A stretch of DNA of 18,456 nucleotides, taken from Pseudomonadota bacterium. Lineage in GTDB: Bacteria > Pseudomonadota > Gammaproteobacteria > Burkholderiales > Burkholderiaceae_C. The stretch lies in NCBI GenBank assembly GCA_023390985.1, contig JAEWBU010000001.1, positions 1-18,456 of the forward strand, given 5' to 3'. The notes beneath the pieces were generated by a model that saw only the letters and a list, made by a program, of their open reading frames with translations, did not search any database and was not told where the DNA came from. Of the stretch, positions 5,801 to 13,014 are shown one piece after another; positions within the stretch are counted from its first letter, which is position 1, and each line of letters opens with the position of its first letter. A program made the translations under genes and the position numbers.

Positions 5801-6363
5801 TGGACGCCGTTCAGCAAACCGCGGCAGCAGCCGATGCGCGCAGGCGCCGCCTGCTCACCGCGGGCGTGGGCGTGGCAGCCGCGGCGGCCGGCGCCGGCTT
5901 CGCGTGGTGGCGGCTGCGTCCCGCGCCGATGGCCGAGAACTCGCCGGCGCCCGAGCAGTTCTGGAACGCCAGCTTCGCGACGCCGTCCGGCGGAACGCTG
6001 GCCATGGCCAGCCTGCGCGGCAAGCCGCTGCTGCTGAATTTCTGGGCGACCTGGTGCCCGCCCTGCGTGGAGGAGATGCCCTTGCTGGATAGCTTCTTCC
6101 AGCAGCGGGCCGCCCGCGGGTGGCAGGTGGTGGGCCTCGCGATCGACCAGCCCAGTGCCGTGCGCCAGTACCTGACGAAGATCCCGGTGCGCTTTCCGAT
6201 CGGGCTCGCGGGCCTGGAGGGGACGCAATTGGGCAAGGACCTGGGCAACATGACCGGAGGCCTTCCGTTCACCGTCGTGTTTGGCCCGGATGGCACGATC
6301 CGGCAGCGTAGAATGGGCAAAGTGTCGCGATCCGACCTCGATCAGTGGGCTTCCGCAGCCTGA
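5800..6363 (+). CDS. Membrane-anchored TlpA-family thioredoxin-like protein
   Basis: The 187-aa thiol-disulfide oxidoreductase has the active site WCPPC (Trp85, Cys86, Cys89) in FWATWCPPCVEEMPLLD. The thioredoxin cis-proline is at Pro156 (GGLPFTVVFGPDG). Residues 14-37 (RRRR, then an Ala/Gly-rich hydrophobic stretch) form an uncleaved signal anchor, so the catalytic domain should face the periplasm. This is the TlpA/ResA/DsbE group, which reduces protein disulfides, often for cytochrome c maturation or metal-centre assembly. No cytochrome c genes are visible here, so the partner is unknown. The start ATG at 5800 overlaps the stop of the preceding gene. Four arginines before the hydrophobic stretch resemble a Tat motif, but no full consensus is present. 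Confidence 0.88.
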   Translation: MDAVQQTAAAADARRRRLLTAGVGVAAAAAGAGFAWWRLRPAPMAENSPAPEQFWNASFATPSGGTLAMASLRGKPLLLNFWATWCPPCVEEMPLLDSFFQQRAARGWQVVGLAIDQPSAVRQYLTKIPVRFPIGLAGLEGTQLGKDLGNMTGGLPFTVVFGPDGTIRQRRMGKVSRSDLDQWASAA

Positions 6364-6373
6364 ACCGATCACC

Positions 6374-6391
6374 CGCCGCAACCGCGCGGCG
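6374..6391 (+). terminator. Weak hairpin after the tlpA-like gene
   Basis: CGCCGC (6374-6379) and GCGGCG (6386-6391) form a 6-bp stem with a 6-nt loop, 10 nt after the stop codon. No T-tract follows, so it could at most be a weak or Rho-assisted end. It precedes the AT-rich accB leader. Confidence 0.25.
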
Positions 6392-6401
6392 CTTCCCGAG
6401 G

Positions 6402-6485
6402 CTTAAGTAAATAAGCGAAGAAGCGTAAAAATCGCAGCTTTTTGCTGTAAATTCGCGGACCTTCTCAGAATAAGCGCCAAAAGCC
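6402..6485 (+). promoter_or_regulatory. AT-rich promoter/leader region of accBC
   Basis: This is the most AT-rich stretch of the right-hand plus-strand block, directly before accB, and is where the accBC promoter should lie. Candidate boxes are TTGCTG (6442-6447) with CAGAAT (6466-6471), 18 nt apart, or TTAAGT (6403-6408) with TAAAAA (6426-6431), 17 nt apart. Neither is strong. AATAAGCG occurs twice (6410-6417 and 6469-6476), and CAGC-TTTTT-GCTG (6435-6447) is a small hairpin. The exact promoter is not resolved. Confidence 0.4.
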
Positions 6486-6944
6486 ATGGACCTGCGAAAA
6501 CTCAAGACGCTGATCGACCTCGTGTCGGAATCGAACGTCTCCGAACTCGAGATCACTGAAGCCGAAGGCAAGGTTCGCATCGTCAAGGGTGGCGTTGCGC
6601 CCCTGGTGCAGCAGATGCCCGCGCCCGTCGCCCAGACCGTGGCTGCTCCGGCGATCCCGACCCAGGCGGCTCAAGCCGCGGCGGCTCCCGCCCCGAGCGC
6701 CGCGCCCGCCGGCCACTCCGTCAAGTCGCCCATGGTGGGCACCTTCTACCGGGCCTCCAGCCCGGGCGCCAAGCCGTTCGTGGAAATGGGCAGCACCGTC
6801 AAGGAAGGCGACACCATCTGCATCATCGAGGCGATGAAGATCCTCAACGAGATCGAAGCCGACAAGTCCGGGACGATCACCCAGATCCTGTGCGAGAACG
6901 GCCAGGCGGTCGAATACGGCCAGCCGCTGTTCGTCATCGAGTGA
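6486..6944 (+). CDS. accB: Biotin carboxyl carrier protein of acetyl-CoA carboxylase
   Basis: The 152-aa BCCP carries the biotin that shuttles CO2 from AccC to the AccAD carboxyltransferase, making malonyl-CoA for fatty acid synthesis. The N-terminal segment MDLRKLKTLIDLVSESNVSE is typical of AccB. Residues about 38-76 form an Ala/Pro-rich flexible linker. The C-terminal biotinyl domain begins near residue 79 (VKSPMVGTFYRASSP) and holds the biotinylation motif EAMKI with acceptor Lys118. The usual 'thumb' residues are present (ASSPGAKPFVEMG). Length matches E. coli AccB (156). It is followed 18 nt later by accC in the standard accBC arrangement. In E. coli AccB represses its own operon; whether that applies here is unknown. 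Confidence 0.97.
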   Translation: MDLRKLKTLIDLVSESNVSELEITEAEGKVRIVKGGVAPLVQQMPAPVAQTVAAPAIPTQAAQAAAAPAPSAAPAGHSVKSPMVGTFYRASSPGAKPFVEMGSTVKEGDTICIIEAMKILNEIEADKSGTITQILCENGQAVEYGQPLFVIE

Positions 6945-6962
6945 TCCGGTAAACGCCCGCAC

Positions 6963-8312
6963 ATGTTCAAGAAGATCCTGGTGGCCAACCGGGGCGAGAT
7001 CGCCCTACGCGTCCAGCGAGCCTGCCGCGAGCTCGGCATCAAGGCCGTGATGGTCTATTCCGAAGCGGACCGCGAGGCCAAGTACGTCAAGCTGGCCGAA
7101 GAGGCCGTCTGCATCGGCCCGGCGCCTTCCCCGCTGAGCTACCTCAACATGCCGGCCATCATTTCGGCCGCCGAAGTCACCGACGCCGAGGCCATCCACC
7201 CCGGCTACGGCTTCCTGTCGGAGAACGCCGATTTCGCCGAACGGGTGGAAAAGAGCGGTTTCCAGTTCATCGGCCCGACGCCCGAGTCGATCCGCCTGAT
7301 GGGCGACAAGGTCTCGGCCAAGCAGGCCATGATCAAGGCGGGCGTGCCCTGCGTGCCCGGCTCCGAAGGCGAGCTGCCTGACGACCCGGCGCAGATCCGC
7401 CGCGTGGCCAAGGCCATCGGCTATCCCGTGATCATCAAGGCCGCCGGCGGCGGAGGCGGTCGCGGCATGCGCGTGGTGCACACCGAGGCGGCCCTGATCA
7501 ACGCGGTGCAGATGACCAAGGCGGAGGCCGGCGCGGCCTTCGGCAATCCGGCGGTGTACATGGAGAAGTTCCTCCAGGACCCGCGGCACATCGAGATCCA
7601 GGTGCTGGCCGACAAGCACCGCAATGCCGTCTACCTGGGCGAGCGCGACTGCTCCATGCAGCGCCGCCACCAGAAGATCATCGAGGAGGCGCCGGCCCCC
7701 GGCATCCCGCGCAAGCTGATCGAGAAGATCGGCGACCGCTGCGCCGCGGCCTGCAAGAAGATCGGCTACCGCGGCGCGGGCACGTTCGAGTTCCTGTACG
7801 AGAACGGCGAGTTCTATTTCATCGAGATGAACACCCGCGTGCAGGTGGAGCACCCCGTCACCGAGCTGGTGACCGGGATCGACATCGTGAAGACGCAGAT
7901 CATGGTGGCGGCCGGCGAGAAGCTGCCGTTCACCCAGCGCGACATCCAGCTGCGCGGCCACGCCATCGAGTGCCGCGTGAACGCCGAGGACCCGTACAAG
8001 TTCATCCCGTCGCCGGGCCGCATCACGCAGTGGCACGCCCCCGGCGGCCCGGGCGTGCGCGTGGACTCGCACGTGTACAACAACTACTTCGTGCCGCCCA
8101 ACTACGACTCCATGATCGGCAAGATCATCGTGCACGGCGACACGCGCGAGCAGGCCCTGGCGCGCATGCGCACGGCGCTGCTGGAGACGGTGGTCGAGGG
8201 CATCAACACCAACATCCCGCTGCACCGCGAGCTGATGGTGGACGCCAAGTTCATGACCGGCGGCACCAACATCCACTACCTGGAGCAGTGGCTGTCGCAG
8301 CACAAGCGCTGA
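6963..8312 (+). CDS. accC: Biotin carboxylase subunit of acetyl-CoA carboxylase
   Basis: The 449-aa ATP-grasp enzyme carboxylates biotin on AccB using ATP and bicarbonate. E. coli AccC also has 449 residues, and the catalytic residues fall at the same numbers: Lys116 and Lys159 (ATP), the glycine-rich loop GGGGGRG at 162-168, Glu276 and Glu288 (metal), Arg292 and Glu296 within NTRVQVEHPVTE. The N-terminus MFKKILVANRGEIALRV is the classical biotin carboxylase start. The gene lies 18 nt after accB and 19 nt before prmA, consistent with a single transcript. Nothing unusual is seen. Confidence 0.98.
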   Translation: MFKKILVANRGEIALRVQRACRELGIKAVMVYSEADREAKYVKLAEEAVCIGPAPSPLSYLNMPAIISAAEVTDAEAIHPGYGFLSENADFAERVEKSGFQFIGPTPESIRLMGDKVSAKQAMIKAGVPCVPGSEGELPDDPAQIRRVAKAIGYPVIIKAAGGGGGRGMRVVHTEAALINAVQMTKAEAGAAFGNPAVYMEKFLQDPRHIEIQVLADKHRNAVYLGERDCSMQRRHQKIIEEAPAPGIPRKLIEKIGDRCAAACKKIGYRGAGTFEFLYENGEFYFIEMNTRVQVEHPVTELVTGIDIVKTQIMVAAGEKLPFTQRDIQLRGHAIECRVNAEDPYKFIPSPGRITQWHAPGGPGVRVDSHVYNNYFVPPNYDSMIGKIIVHGDTREQALARMRTALLETVVEGINTNIPLHRELMVDAKFMTGGTNIHYLEQWLSQHKR

Positions 8313-8331
8313 GCCGGCGCGAGGCCTTCCC

Positions 8332-9213
8332 ATGTTTGAACTGCGCCTAGTCTGTGGCGAAGACCAGGTCGAGACCCTGGGAGATGCGCTGGAGGCGCTC
8401 GACGCGCTGAGCGTCTCCGTCGAGGACGCCGATGCCCAGACCGACGCCGAGCAGGCCCTGTTCGGCGAGCCCGGCCTGCCGGCGCCGCGCGAAGGCTGGC
8501 AGCGTTCGCGCGTGCTGGCCCTGTTCGCGCAACGCGAGGCCGCCGAGGAAGCGGCCCGGCTGCTGCAGGCGCAGGACTTCTTCGCCGGTTGCAAGGTGCT
8601 GGGCATCGAGGAAGTCGCCGAGCAGGACTGGGTGCGCCTGACGCAGTCGCAGTTCGAGCCGGTGGAGATCACGCCCGAGTTCTGGATCGTGCCCAGCTGG
8701 CACGAGCCTCCGGCGCAGGCGACGCAGGTGATCCGGCTGGATCCCGGCCTGGCCTTCGGCACCGGCACCCATCCCACCACCCGCATGTGCCTGCGCTGGA
8801 TCGCGCGCAACCCGCCGCGCGACCAGCGCGTGCTGGACTACGGCTGCGGCTCCGGCATCCTGGCCATCGGCGCCGCCAAGTACGGCGCCCGTGACGTGGA
8901 CGCGGTGGACATCGACGAGGCCGCCGTGCGCGCCACCGGCGACAACGCCGCCGCCAACCAGGTGAGCCTGCACCCGGGCCTGCCCGAGCTGGCGCAGGGC
9001 CGCTACCAGACCGTGCTGGCGAACATCCTGGCGACGCCGCTGAAGGTGCTGGCGCCGCTGCTGTGCGGCTACGTCGCGCCCGGCGGTTCGCTGGTGCTGG
9101 CCGGCATCCTGGAGCGCCAGGCCGACGAACTCAAGCAGGCCTACGCGCCGCACGCGCAACTCGAGGTCTCGGACAGCGAGGATGGCTGGATCCTGATGAC
9201 CGCCCGCCTCTGA
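8332..9213 (+). CDS. prmA: Ribosomal protein L11 methyltransferase
   Basis: The 293-aa SAM-dependent enzyme trimethylates lysines and the N-terminal alpha-amine of ribosomal protein L11. The N-terminal substrate-recognition domain is followed by the linker and the conserved DPGLAFGTGTHPTT segment. The SAM-binding motif DYGCGSGILAIG starts at Asp169, and NILATPL (from Asn231) is the PrmA-specific motif IV. Length equals E. coli PrmA (293). The gene follows accC closely, an arrangement common in proteobacteria (accB-accC-prmA). Confidence 0.96.
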   Translation: MFELRLVCGEDQVETLGDALEALDALSVSVEDADAQTDAEQALFGEPGLPAPREGWQRSRVLALFAQREAAEEAARLLQAQDFFAGCKVLGIEEVAEQDWVRLTQSQFEPVEITPEFWIVPSWHEPPAQATQVIRLDPGLAFGTGTHPTTRMCLRWIARNPPRDQRVLDYGCGSGILAIGAAKYGARDVDAVDIDEAAVRATGDNAAANQVSLHPGLPELAQGRYQTVLANILATPLKVLAPLLCGYVAPGGSLVLAGILERQADELKQAYAPHAQLEVSDSEDGWILMTARL

Positions 9214-9223
9214 GCGCGGCTTC

Positions 9224-9229
9224 TACAAT
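9224..9229 (+). promoter_or_regulatory. -10-like hexamer TACAAT before the zinc-ribbon gene
   Basis: TACAAT (5 of 6 to consensus) lies in the 25-nt gap after prmA and ends 9 nt before the next ATG. No matching -35 box is seen. If used, the transcript would start at or within a few bases of the ATG. The gene could equally be read through from accBC-prmA. Confidence 0.35.
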
Positions 9230-9238
9230 CCCCGGCTC

Positions 9239-10276
9239 ATGAGCATGATCACCGGGTGCCCGGCGTGCGGGACGATGTTCAGGGTCGTGCCCGACCAGCT
9301 GAAGATCTCCGACGGTTGGGTGCGCTGCGGCCACTGCGGCGAGGTGTTCGATGCCGCCGCCCAGCTGCGCGAGGAACCCGCCGCTTCGCGATTCGCGGAG
9401 GCCGAGCCGGTCGAACCGCCACCGCCGCCCGCGCCTGTCGTCGCGCCCCCACCGGCCGAACCTGAAACGGTCGATGTCGCGCCGCTGCTCGTCAGGGCTG
9501 AGTCCGCTCCCGTCGATGAGCGTCCTCGCGCCGTCCCACCGCCTGCAGCGCCGGTTTCCGACCCGGACGACTTCGCCGACGCGCAGTTCGGCCAGGACGC
9601 GCTGACCGACGACGAGGCCCGGGCGCTGATGCGCCTGTCCACCGACGCCGACTCGCGCTTCACGCCGTCGGGTTTCGAATCCCCCAGCCCGGAGGCGGCG
9701 CCGGCCAGCCGGCCTTTCAGCAGCTCGCGCCTGGAGCTCGAGGACGCCGACCCGGGCGACATGTCGTTCGTCCGCCAGGCGCGCCGCAGCGCGTTCTGGC
9801 GCAAGCCCGGCACGCGGGTGCTGCTGTCGCTCGCGGTGCTGGCGCTGGCCGGGTTGCTGTTCCTGCAGTACGCGGTGCACGAGCGCGATCGGCTGGCGGC
9901 GACGGATCCATCGTGGCGCCCCTGGCTGCGGGCGCTGTGCGCGCCGCTGGACTGCGCCATCGGCCCGCCCAAGCGCATCGAGGCCATCCTGATCGACAAC
10001 AGCGGCTTCACGCGGCTGCGCCCCGACGCCTACCGCCTCAGCTTCTCGCTGCGCAACCAGTCGACGCAGCCGGTGGCGATCCCGGCCCTGCAACTCACGT
10101 TGACCGATACTTCCGACCAGCCGGTGCTGCAGCGCGTGTTCACCCCGCGCGAACTGGGCGCCGCGGCCGACACCATCGCGCCCTCGTCGGAGTTCGCGGC
10201 CAGCCTGGCGCTGGCGCTGGACAACGCCGGCGCGACCCGCGTGGCGGGCTACCGCCTGCTGGCCTTCTATCCCTGA
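9239..10276 (+). CDS. Zinc-ribbon and DUF3426 domain membrane protein
   Basis: The 345-aa protein has three parts. Residues 1-38 form an MJ0042-type zinc ribbon with Cys7-x2-Cys10 and Cys30-x2-Cys33. Residues about 45-190 are Pro/Ala/Glu-rich and probably disordered. A single transmembrane helix (about 194-213, VLLSLAVLALAGLLFLQYAV) precedes a C-terminal domain of the DUF3426 type that would lie in the periplasm, with the zinc ribbon in the cytoplasm. The domain pair is typical of betaproteobacterial proteins encoded after prmA; the function is unknown. A signalling or redox/zinc-sensing role can only be guessed from the topology. ATG at 9239 or the in-frame ATG at 9245 could start it. It lies 25 nt after prmA and 22 nt before the kinase gene. 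Confidence 0.88.
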   Translation: MSMITGCPACGTMFRVVPDQLKISDGWVRCGHCGEVFDAAAQLREEPAASRFAEAEPVEPPPPPAPVVAPPPAEPETVDVAPLLVRAESAPVDERPRAVPPPAAPVSDPDDFADAQFGQDALTDDEARALMRLSTDADSRFTPSGFESPSPEAAPASRPFSSSRLELEDADPGDMSFVRQARRSAFWRKPGTRVLLSLAVLALAGLLFLQYAVHERDRLAATDPSWRPWLRALCAPLDCAIGPPKRIEAILIDNSGFTRLRPDAYRLSFSLRNQSTQPVAIPALQLTLTDTSDQPVLQRVFTPRELGAAADTIAPSSEFAASLALALDNAGATRVAGYRLLAFYP

Positions 10277-10298
10277 ACCTCACCACAAGCAAAGAACC

Positions 10299-11183
10299 AT
10301 GGCAGCCGTCATCTGCGGATCCCTCGCCTTCGACACCATCATGAATTTCGAGGGCCGCTTCGCCCAGCAGATCCTGCCGGACCAGCTGCACATCCTGAAC
10401 GTCTCGTTCCTGGTGCCGGGGCTGCGGCGCGACTTCGGCGGCTGCGCCGGCAACATCGCCTACAGCCTGAAACTGCTGGGCGGCACGCCGCTGCCGATGG
10501 CCACGCTCGGCACCGATGGCGCGGGCTACCTCGATCGCCTGAAGTCGCTGGGCATCAGCACCGAGTTCGTGCGGCAGCTGGAAGACACCTACACCGCGCA
10601 GGCGATGATCATGACGGACCTGGACAACAACCAGATCACCGCCTTCCATCCGGGCGCGATGACGCAGGCGCATGTCACGCGGATCCAGGCACGCCAGGAC
10701 ATCAAGCTCGGGATCATCTCGCCCGACGGCCGAGACGCGATGCTGCAGCACGCGCAGCAGTTCCACGACGCCGGCATCCCGTTCGTGTTCGATCCGGGCC
10801 AGGGCCTGCCGATGTTCGACGGCAAGGAGCTGGCGGCCTTCATCGACAAGGCCACCTGGGTCACGGTGAACGACTACGAAGGCAAGATGCTCAGCGAGCG
10901 CACCGGCTGGGACTCGGCCGCGATCTCGCGCCGCGTGCAGGGCCTGGTCGTGACGCTGGGCGCCGAAGGCTGCGAGGTGTGGATCAACGGCGAGAAGACG
11001 CTGGTGCCGGGCGTGAAGGCGGCCGCGGTGGTCGATCCCACCGGCTGCGGCGATGCCTGGCGCGGCGCGCTGCTGCACGGGCTGGAACAGGGCTGGTCGC
11101 TGGCGCGCTGCGCCGAACTGGGCAACCAGGTCGGTGCCGCGAAGATCGCGAGCAAGGGCCCGCAGAACTGGTCGCTGGCCTGA
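10299..11183 (+). CDS. PfkB-family kinase (ribokinase/adenosine kinase-like)
   Basis: The 294-aa kinase has the ribokinase fold. The N-terminal segment has the PfkB glycine motif (DFGGCAGNIAYSLKLLGG), and the C-terminal signature DPTGCGDAWRGALLHG (from Asp246) contains the anion hole and the predicted catalytic base Asp252. The motif reads DPTGCGD instead of the common DTxGAGD, a variant I associate with an adenosine-kinase-like subgroup. The substrate (a sugar or nucleoside hydroxyl) cannot be decided from sequence alone. It has no signal peptide, so it is cytoplasmic. It is the last gene of the plus-strand block, 22 nt after the DUF3426 gene, and converges on the SDR gene with a 27-nt gap that holds a small hairpin. 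Confidence 0.9.
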   Translation: MAAVICGSLAFDTIMNFEGRFAQQILPDQLHILNVSFLVPGLRRDFGGCAGNIAYSLKLLGGTPLPMATLGTDGAGYLDRLKSLGISTEFVRQLEDTYTAQAMIMTDLDNNQITAFHPGAMTQAHVTRIQARQDIKLGIISPDGRDAMLQHAQQFHDAGIPFVFDPGQGLPMFDGKELAAFIDKATWVTVNDYEGKMLSERTGWDSAAISRRVQGLVVTLGAEGCEVWINGEKTLVPGVKAAAVVDPTGCGDAWRGALLHGLEQGWSLARCAELGNQVGAAKIASKGPQNWSLA

Positions 11184-11202
11184 GAAGGGCCTGAGCCGCC
11201 CT

Positions 11203-11220
11203 GCGCGGCTTCAGCCGCGC
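11203..11220. terminator. Small hairpin between convergent genes
   Basis: GCGCGGC (11203-11209) and GCCGCGC (11214-11220) form a perfect 7-bp stem with loop TTCA. The loop contains the stop codon of the minus-strand SDR gene (11211-11213). No T-tract exists on either strand, so it is at best a weak bidirectional or Rho-assisted end. Confidence 0.35.
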
Positions 11221-11981
11221 GCGTGGGTGACGCCGCCGTCGACGACGATGGTCTCGCCCACCACGTAGTCGCCGGCGCGCGAAGCCAGGAAGATGGCCGC
11301 GCCGGCCATGTCGTCCTCGTTGCCGATGCGGCCGACAGGGACGCGCTGCGCCACCTCGTCGGCATGGTCGCGTGCCTGCTTGTTCATGTCGGAGGCGAAC
11401 GGGCCGGGCGCGATGCCGCTGACCACGATGTTGTCCTGCGCCAGGCGCAGCGCCATGCGGCGCGTCAGGTGGATCAGGCCGGCCTTGCTCGCGGCGTAGG
11501 AGTAGGTCTCCCACGGGTTGACCGAGATGCCGTCGATCGAGGCGATGTTGATCACCTTGGCGGGACGCTGCTTCGCGCCCGCCTTCAGCGGTTCGTGCAG
11601 GGCCTGCGTGAGGAAGAACGGCGTCTTGACGTTCAGGTCCATCACCTTGTCCCAACCGCTCTCGGGGAAGGTGTCGAAGGCTTCGCCCCACGCGGCGCCT
11701 GCGTTGTTGACCAGGATGTCGAGCGCGGGTTCGCGCTGCGCGATCTCCGCGGCGAGTGCGCGGCAGCCTTCGAGCGTCGAGACGTCGAGCGGCAACGACA
11801 CGCAGGTGCCAAGGGACGAAAGTTCGGCCGCCGCCTGGTCGCAGGCCGCGGCCTTGCGCGCGGTGATGTAGACGCGCGCGCCCTGGCGCAGGAAGCCGGC
11901 GGCGATCATGCGGCCGATGCCGCGCGAGCCGCCCGTGACCAGGGCGACGCGCCCCTGCAGCGAGAAGAGATCGCCGCCCAC
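11211..11981 (-). CDS. SDR-family oxidoreductase, RhlG-like
   Basis: The 256-aa classical short-chain dehydrogenase/reductase has the NAD(P) motif TGGSRGIG (16-23), NNAG (92-95) and the catalytic triad residues Ser148, Tyr162 and Lys166 (YxxxK). The sequence runs close to Pseudomonas RhlG over the N-terminal half (LFSLQGRVALVTGGSRGIG, then DILVNNAGAAWGEAF and GWDKVMDLNV). The best guess is thus an NADPH-dependent 3-ketoacyl-ACP/CoA-type reductase, but the substrate is unproven. The start is GTG at 11981, only 4 nt after the livM stop codon, which implies translational coupling to the transporter operon; no ATG is available near the N-terminus. Arg20 and Arg42 in the nucleotide site suggest NADPH preference. 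It is the last gene of the minus-strand block. Confidence 0.9.
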   Translation of the reverse strand: MGGDLFSLQGRVALVTGGSRGIGRMIAAGFLRQGARVYITARKAAACDQAAAELSSLGTCVSLPLDVSTLEGCRALAAEIAQREPALDILVNNAGAAWGEAFDTFPESGWDKVMDLNVKTPFFLTQALHEPLKAGAKQRPAKVINIASIDGISVNPWETYSYAASKAGLIHLTRRMALRLAQDNIVVSGIAPGPFASDMNKQARDHADEVAQRVPVGRIGNEDDMAGAAIFLASRAGDYVVGETIVVDGGVTHARG

Positions 11982-11985
11982 GGCT

Positions 11986-13014
11986 TCAGCCGCGACGCGC
12001 CTTGCGGCGCTCGAGCCAGGCCTGCAGTTCGCCCACCGCGCCCTTGCGGAAGGCCAGCACGCAGATCACGAAGATCGCGCCAATGATCACCGTGACCCAG
12101 GCGCCGACCTTGTCCGCCAGCAGGTTCTGCAGCGCGATCACGACGCCGGAGCCGAACACCGGGCCGAAGAAGGTGCCCACGCCGCCCAGCAGCGACATCA
12201 GGATCACCTCGCCCGACATGGACCAGTGCACGTCGGTGAGCGACGCGAAGCCCATGACGATCGTCTTGAGCGATCCGGCCAGGCCGGCCAGGGCCGCCGA
12301 CAGCACGAAGGCCAGCAGCTTGTACTTGTCGACCGCGTAGCCGAGCGAGATGGCGCGCGGCTCGTTCTCGCGGATCATCTTGAGCACCTGGCCGAACGGC
12401 GAGGTGACGATCCGGATGATGCCCAGGAAGCAGGCCACGAAGATGGCCAGCACCACGTAGTAGAGCGTCAGGTCCGAGCCGAGCGACAGCACGCCGAACA
12501 GCGAGCCGCGCGGCACGCCCTGCAGGCCGTCTTCACCGCCCGTGAACGGCGCCTGCAGGCAGACGAAGAACACCATCTGCGCCAGCGCCAGCGTGATCAT
12601 GGCGAAGTAGATGCCCTGCCGGCGGATGGCGACCAGCCCGAACACGAGGCCCAGCAGCGCGCCGGTGACGATGCCCGACAGCAGTCCCAGTTCGGGCGAC
12701 CAGCCCTGGGCCTTGATCAGCCACCCCGCGATGTACGCGGCCATCCCGAAGAACGCCGCGTGGCCGAACGACAGGAGGCCGGTGAACCCCAGCAGCAGGT
12801 TGAACGCGCAGGCGAACAGGGCGAAGCACAGCATCTTCATCCCGAACACGGGATAGAGGCCGATCAGCGGCGCGACCATCGCCAGCACGAGCAGGACGAG
12901 GTAGGCGAGGCGGGCGCCGTTGCCGATGCCTGACACGGCCTTCGGCGCTGCAGGGACGGTCGCGGTAGCGGCGGTGCCCGCGGTGGCGGCTTGCGTTGTG
13001 GTGTTCATCGTCAT
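11986..13014 (-). CDS. livM: Branched-chain amino acid-type ABC transporter permease LivM
   Basis: The 342-aa inner-membrane permease of the LIV (HAAT) ABC family pairs with LivH. An N-terminal Thr/Ala-rich tail of about 35 residues precedes several hydrophobic helices. The conserved LivM segments CFALFACAFNLLLGFTGLLSFGHAAFFGMAAY and IRENEPRAISLGYAVDKYKLLAFVLSAALAGLAG are present; the latter is the cytoplasmic coupling loop region that contacts the ATPases. The ATG at 13014 overlaps the livH TGA (ATGA), the expected coupling; an ATG at 13008 is the alternative. The C-terminal tail is basic (ERRKARRG). The frame stays open upstream to 13707, but that part is a shadow of livH. Confidence 0.94.
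   Translation of the reverse strand: MTMNTTTQAATAGTAATATVPAAPKAVSGIGNGARLAYLVLLVLAMVAPLIGLYPVFGMKMLCFALFACAFNLLLGFTGLLSFGHAAFFGMAAYIAGWLIKAQGWSPELGLLSGIVTGALLGLVFGLVAIRRQGIYFAMITLALAQMVFFVCLQAPFTGGEDGLQGVPRGSLFGVLSLGSDLTLYYVVLAIFVACFLGIIRIVTSPFGQVLKMIRENEPRAISLGYAVDKYKLLAFVLSAALAGLAGSLKTIVMGFASLTDVHWSMSGEVILMSLLGGVGTFFGPVFGSGVVIALQNLLADKVGAWVTVIIGAIFVICVLAFRKGAVGELQAWLERRKARRG

Noticed and set aside
7005..8810. Long minus-strand open frame (601 codons) opposite accC and prmA
   Set aside because: It is a shadow of two highly conserved plus-strand genes, with a repetitive His/Asp/Val/Gly composition.
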